Shown here in pieces: positions 60,769-64,000 of a DNA stretch of 64,000 nt (positions within the stretch are counted from its first letter, which is position 1; every line of letters begins with the position of its first letter). Location of the stretch: NCBI GenBank assembly GCA_941918925.1, contig OW799234.1, positions 112,071,128 to 112,135,127 on the forward strand. Reading direction: 5' to 3'. The notes under the pieces are model-generated. The model saw only the letters and a list, made by a program, of their open reading frames with translations, did not search any database and was not told the origin of the DNA. Source of the DNA: Phyto melanocephala (Eukaryota; Arthropoda; Insecta; Diptera; Rhinophoridae). Position numbers and translations under genes: made by a program.

Positions 60769-61889
60769 ACAATTAAGAGCACTATATTCGGCTATACCGA
60801 ATTTTTGATACCCACCACCAATTTTGTAATCGCTATGGAATAATTTCTAAACACTAAAATATGTATTACTTTTCTTGAATAACTCCTATCCTATTAAAAT
60901 ATTTTCGTAAATTTAGGCTTTCAATGAAAATGTGCGTTAAAGTTGGCGTGTCTGCTAATGAATACAACTTAGATATTTCAATAAAATATATTTATTCTTT
61001 CACAACTTTGTCCATAGAGAAATTAAATGAATTTAAGATAAAGCGGTATATGGAAGGTAGGCGTTGAAGTGGGCGTGTCACCTTTAATTTCTAGCATAAC
61101 ACTGACATTGACTAGAAAGCTATGTATATGTAATACCTCTAATTCTGTCGTTTTTATGAGCTTTTAAATTTCATTAACAGTAGATTATGCGAAAAGTAGG
61201 CGTGTCGAAATAGTTTCTGCCAATAAACAGAACTCAGATATTTTAATATAGAGTCCTTTATTCTTCCAAAACTTTTCTCCATAGAGAATTAGATGAATTT
61301 TTAATAAAGCGTTATATTACATTTATTTTCCGTTCGTACAAAGCCTTTGGCCAAAAAACAATGTTTATAAAATTTTAGAATCATACATCTAATTTTATCA
61401 GTTTTATTAGGTTTTAAATTTTGAATATACCGAAATAACACTGTGCGGTATAAATTTTCGCACATTTTGATCTATAACTCCTTTCCTAACTCATAGATTT
61501 AGGCAATTTTCAGGGAAAAATATTTTTTTTACTAAGGAAATATACATTCGAAATTTCATCGCACTACTTCAATGTTTAGACACAATTGCATTTTATTCGA
61601 TGTTGGAAGAACATGGTTTTTTTTACCTACTCTGGCATTACGATCTGTAACTCTCTTCCTAATATTCCGATTATGCCCATTTTCAATACCAAACAAACCT
61701 TGTGAATAAGAAATATTCTAGCAAAATTTGAGCCCCCTAGCTTTTTCGGTCCGACCTCTATCGTGATTTCAACAGAAGGACGGACATAGCTAGATCGGCA
61801 TAAAATTACACCCCTATTCAGAAAATATATACTAAAATGAATATTTTGATGTGTTACAAACACAATAATAAAATTGGCGGTTATAAAAA
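60769..61889 (-). mobile_element. TTCGGC-hairpin repeat family, long CCACC subtype, second copy
   Basis: It runs from ACAATTAAGAGCACTATATT and the hairpin ATTCGGCTATACCGAAT through TACCCACCACCAATTTTG to GGCGGTTATAAAAA, and is collinear with 37312-38541 over most of its length. Shared blocks include TTCAGGGAAAAATATTTTTT and CACTGTGCGGTATA. Both copies are decayed by many substitutions and small deletions. Confidence 0.8.
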
Positions 61890-64000
61890 CGAAAAAATAT
61901 CTATCTGTACAACATCCTACATTTAGCTATTGACACGTTATAATAATGGGCCTCAATAAATTCGTTAGAATAAAAGTTTGTTTCGTTTAAAAAAATTTTT
62001 TCAATCGCAGAAAAATATTTCAAATAATTTCCTTTCCTTTAGATTTAATATAAAATTGCATAACCTTATATTGAGGCGTTATTTTTTTAATGCATAATTA
62101 TTGAAGTGCTTTTTTGCATTAAACCTAACCTTATTCTGTTTTTACAAATTTGTATGGACTGTATTGTTTAAACAAAAAACCTTCAAACCTATTTATGTAA
62201 ATGAAATTACATTGTTCCCAAGCAACATTGAGATTTATGTTGAAACCCCTAAAATTCGCCTACAAAAAAAAAACTTTTCATAGCAACACTAAATAACCAG
62301 AAGATTTTAATGAAAAAAAATTTCCTTTTAAACAGGTTTCACATAATTTATTGATCACAATAAATTTGTCGTTGTTTTTAATGACAGTTTAATACAAAAA
62401 CATGTACAAAATTTACATACATTTAATGTAAAGTAAAAATTAAATTATTAAAAAAATGAAACAACTATTTATGAGTATGAACATGATACAATAACTAAAT
62501 TTTATATTTTTAAATTTATGTAAACGGTCTGCTTAAATAATATTTATTTACAATCAAAATTAATGTTAACAGAAGGCACAGAACATGAGAGATAATTATA
62601 AAACCTTGAAATAAATTTAATCAAAAGTTCAAGTACTTGTTATTATATATAATTTTTTTACTTCGTACAAAGTAAACTAAACTATATGATGACGAAACAC
62701 GGCAAACTGATGGACAAAACATACACTTAAACATAATTGTTGTAGTTTGCACAAGTAGATATTATTATGTATTTTAAATGTTCAACGCTAATAAGCAGCA
62801 CAAATTTAAAAACGTATTTTTATAATTTTTATTTGATGTAATTTGTTTGCATGAATTCTTCAAGCAATTGAAATAATAATTAATATAAAATTGAAAATAA
62901 TAGCCATTCAATCACTTCATTTGTAGTTTATCGCCTTTAGTAAAAATTAAAAAAAAAACACAATAAAAAATGTGGTCGTACAAAATGCATCATCTATCCC
63001 ATACTAAAACTATTTTTAGAGGTCATTTGCTTATTGTAGAATTCAAACTACAACAAACTGGTTTTCTTAAAAAATATGAAGAAATCATTTTGACAACAAT
63101 AAAAAAACTACTTTTTTTATTGCTGTAAATATTTAACATAAAGCAAAATGTGACTTTGGCCAACAAACTAGATAAAGAGACAGCCCATAAATAATCAACA
63201 ATAAATGCAACAAAGTATTGAATACTTCACAAGAAAACCATCATCACGACAAATAAGCTAATAAACAAAAGCAATTTAAATTGAAATCGACAACATTTTA
63301 AAAAAGGTTGTTCCCGTCTTTCTGATAACAACAACTAGCATACAAGTAATGAGTGCAAAAAAACTTGACAGTTAAAAAAATTTTCAAAAAAGTTAATATT
63401 GAAGTGTCAAATGGTTAATTGAAATCAACCATTATAATTTTGTCTAGATTTTGTTATAGTTTAAAATTTAGCATTTAAAAAATGAAACTGTTGACAGACT
63501 GAAGTTAGTAACTGTCAAACATAGATAATGTTTAAGTGAGTCAAAATATATATAAGTCAAATTCTTTAATAGTAATGAATGCATTGAATGTTTCATTCAC
63601 TTCCATTTATTCAATTTAAAAAAAAATTCAACGCAATAAAAATCTAACAAACAAAAAATAATTATAGTGCGAGAGAAAAGAGAGACGCGATATACAAAAA
63701 GAAAAATAAAATTGTTTTTGTATTTTTTTTCGTAGAAATTAACAAAAAAAAATTTTTTCGAAATAGATTATTTATACGTCTACACAGGAAATTTATTCTG
63801 CTGTAGCGGATTTTTTTTTATCTGTAGCCAATAAGTTTAGTACTTACCTATTTAAAATAAAAAAGGAATAAATACTATTATGAGAGTAATCTGTCCTATA
63901 TGGGCGCAAATTTGAGCTTGACATACTTATTATATGTAGAGTCATAGAATCTTATCAAAGTTTAATTATCTGTTATTGACATTATGTTATTCAATATGGA
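61890..64000. other. Terminal spacer, no gene recognised
   Basis: AT-rich DNA to the window edge. GCGAGAGAAAAGAGAGACGCG near 63670 is a purine-rich, GAGA-like stretch that could be a regulatory site. No exon, RNA gene or transposon end is supported. Confidence 0.45.

Noticed and set aside
26451..64000. PDZ-domain exon expected upstream in the RhoGAP19D family
   Set aside because: I searched the - strand for GFGFTL-like and GDRIIKVNG-like segments and found none, so it is absent here or beyond the window.
1..64000. CRISPR arrays, operons, riboswitches, phage or viral genes
   Set aside because: The spliced genes and transposons show a eukaryotic nuclear genome; the regular repeats are tandem arrays or transposons.

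Overview
The window reads as a higher-fly (calyptrate dipteran) chromosome segment, quite possibly a blow fly or a relative. It is very AT-rich. It has intron-containing genes with GT..AG splice sites and Drosophila-like proteins with long Gln/Ser/Asn runs, and it is crowded with dipteran-type transposons and miniature inverted-repeat elements (MITEs). Nothing bacterial or viral is apparent. The species assignment is inference.

Two host genes can be read exon by exon. (1) A theta-class glutathione S-transferase on the + strand (5766-9552, four exons, 226 residues). Its first intron can only be spliced in frame as a GC..AG intron. (2) A RhoGAP19D/ARHGAP21-23-type Rho GTPase-activating protein on the - strand (16481-26450, eleven exons that join in phase, about 1716 residues, carrying a PH domain split over two exons and a complete RhoGAP domain). 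A small Cys-rich exon at 27518-27579 begins with ATG and joins exactly in phase, so it is a candidate alternative first coding exon. The N-terminal PDZ domain expected for this family was not found, so further exons may lie beyond the window. The two genes are convergent, with about 6.9 kb between their stop codons.

The rest is mobile DNA and AT-rich spacer. The best element is a structurally complete piggyBac-like transposon (39809-42890). It has TTAA on both sides, perfect 20-bp terminal repeats, internal palindromes and a 709-residue transposase with the catalytic aspartates and a C-terminal zinc-binding domain. Other well-bounded elements are a 1.87-kb non-autonomous hAT element with a perfect 8-bp target duplication (885-2754), a 0.9-kb PIF/Harbinger deletion derivative holding pieces of both its transposase and a MADF protein (13135-14043), a TTAA-flanked piggyBac-type MITE with a long palindrome (11321-11970), a tRNA-derived SINE with a 10-bp target duplication (20474-20695), and a mariner-type deletion derivative (58535-59108). 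There are also decayed Tc1/mariner and LINE fragments.

At least seven clear copies of an unnamed repeat family (positions near 1.6, 21.0, 29.0, 37.3, 46.8, 56.3 and 60.8 kb) share one terminal hairpin, TTCGGC-loop-GCCGAA; a further fragment near 7.7 kb lacks that end. Many foldback MITEs sit in introns and spacers. Region by region: 0-5.7 kb hAT, MITEs and a 122-bp tandem array; 5.7-9.6 kb GST; 9.6-14.4 kb repeats; 14.4-27.6 kb RhoGAP gene; 27.6-39.8 kb repeats and dead transposons; 39.8-42.9 kb piggyBac; 42.9-64 kb spacer with MITEs and hairpin-family copies, and no further gene that I can support.
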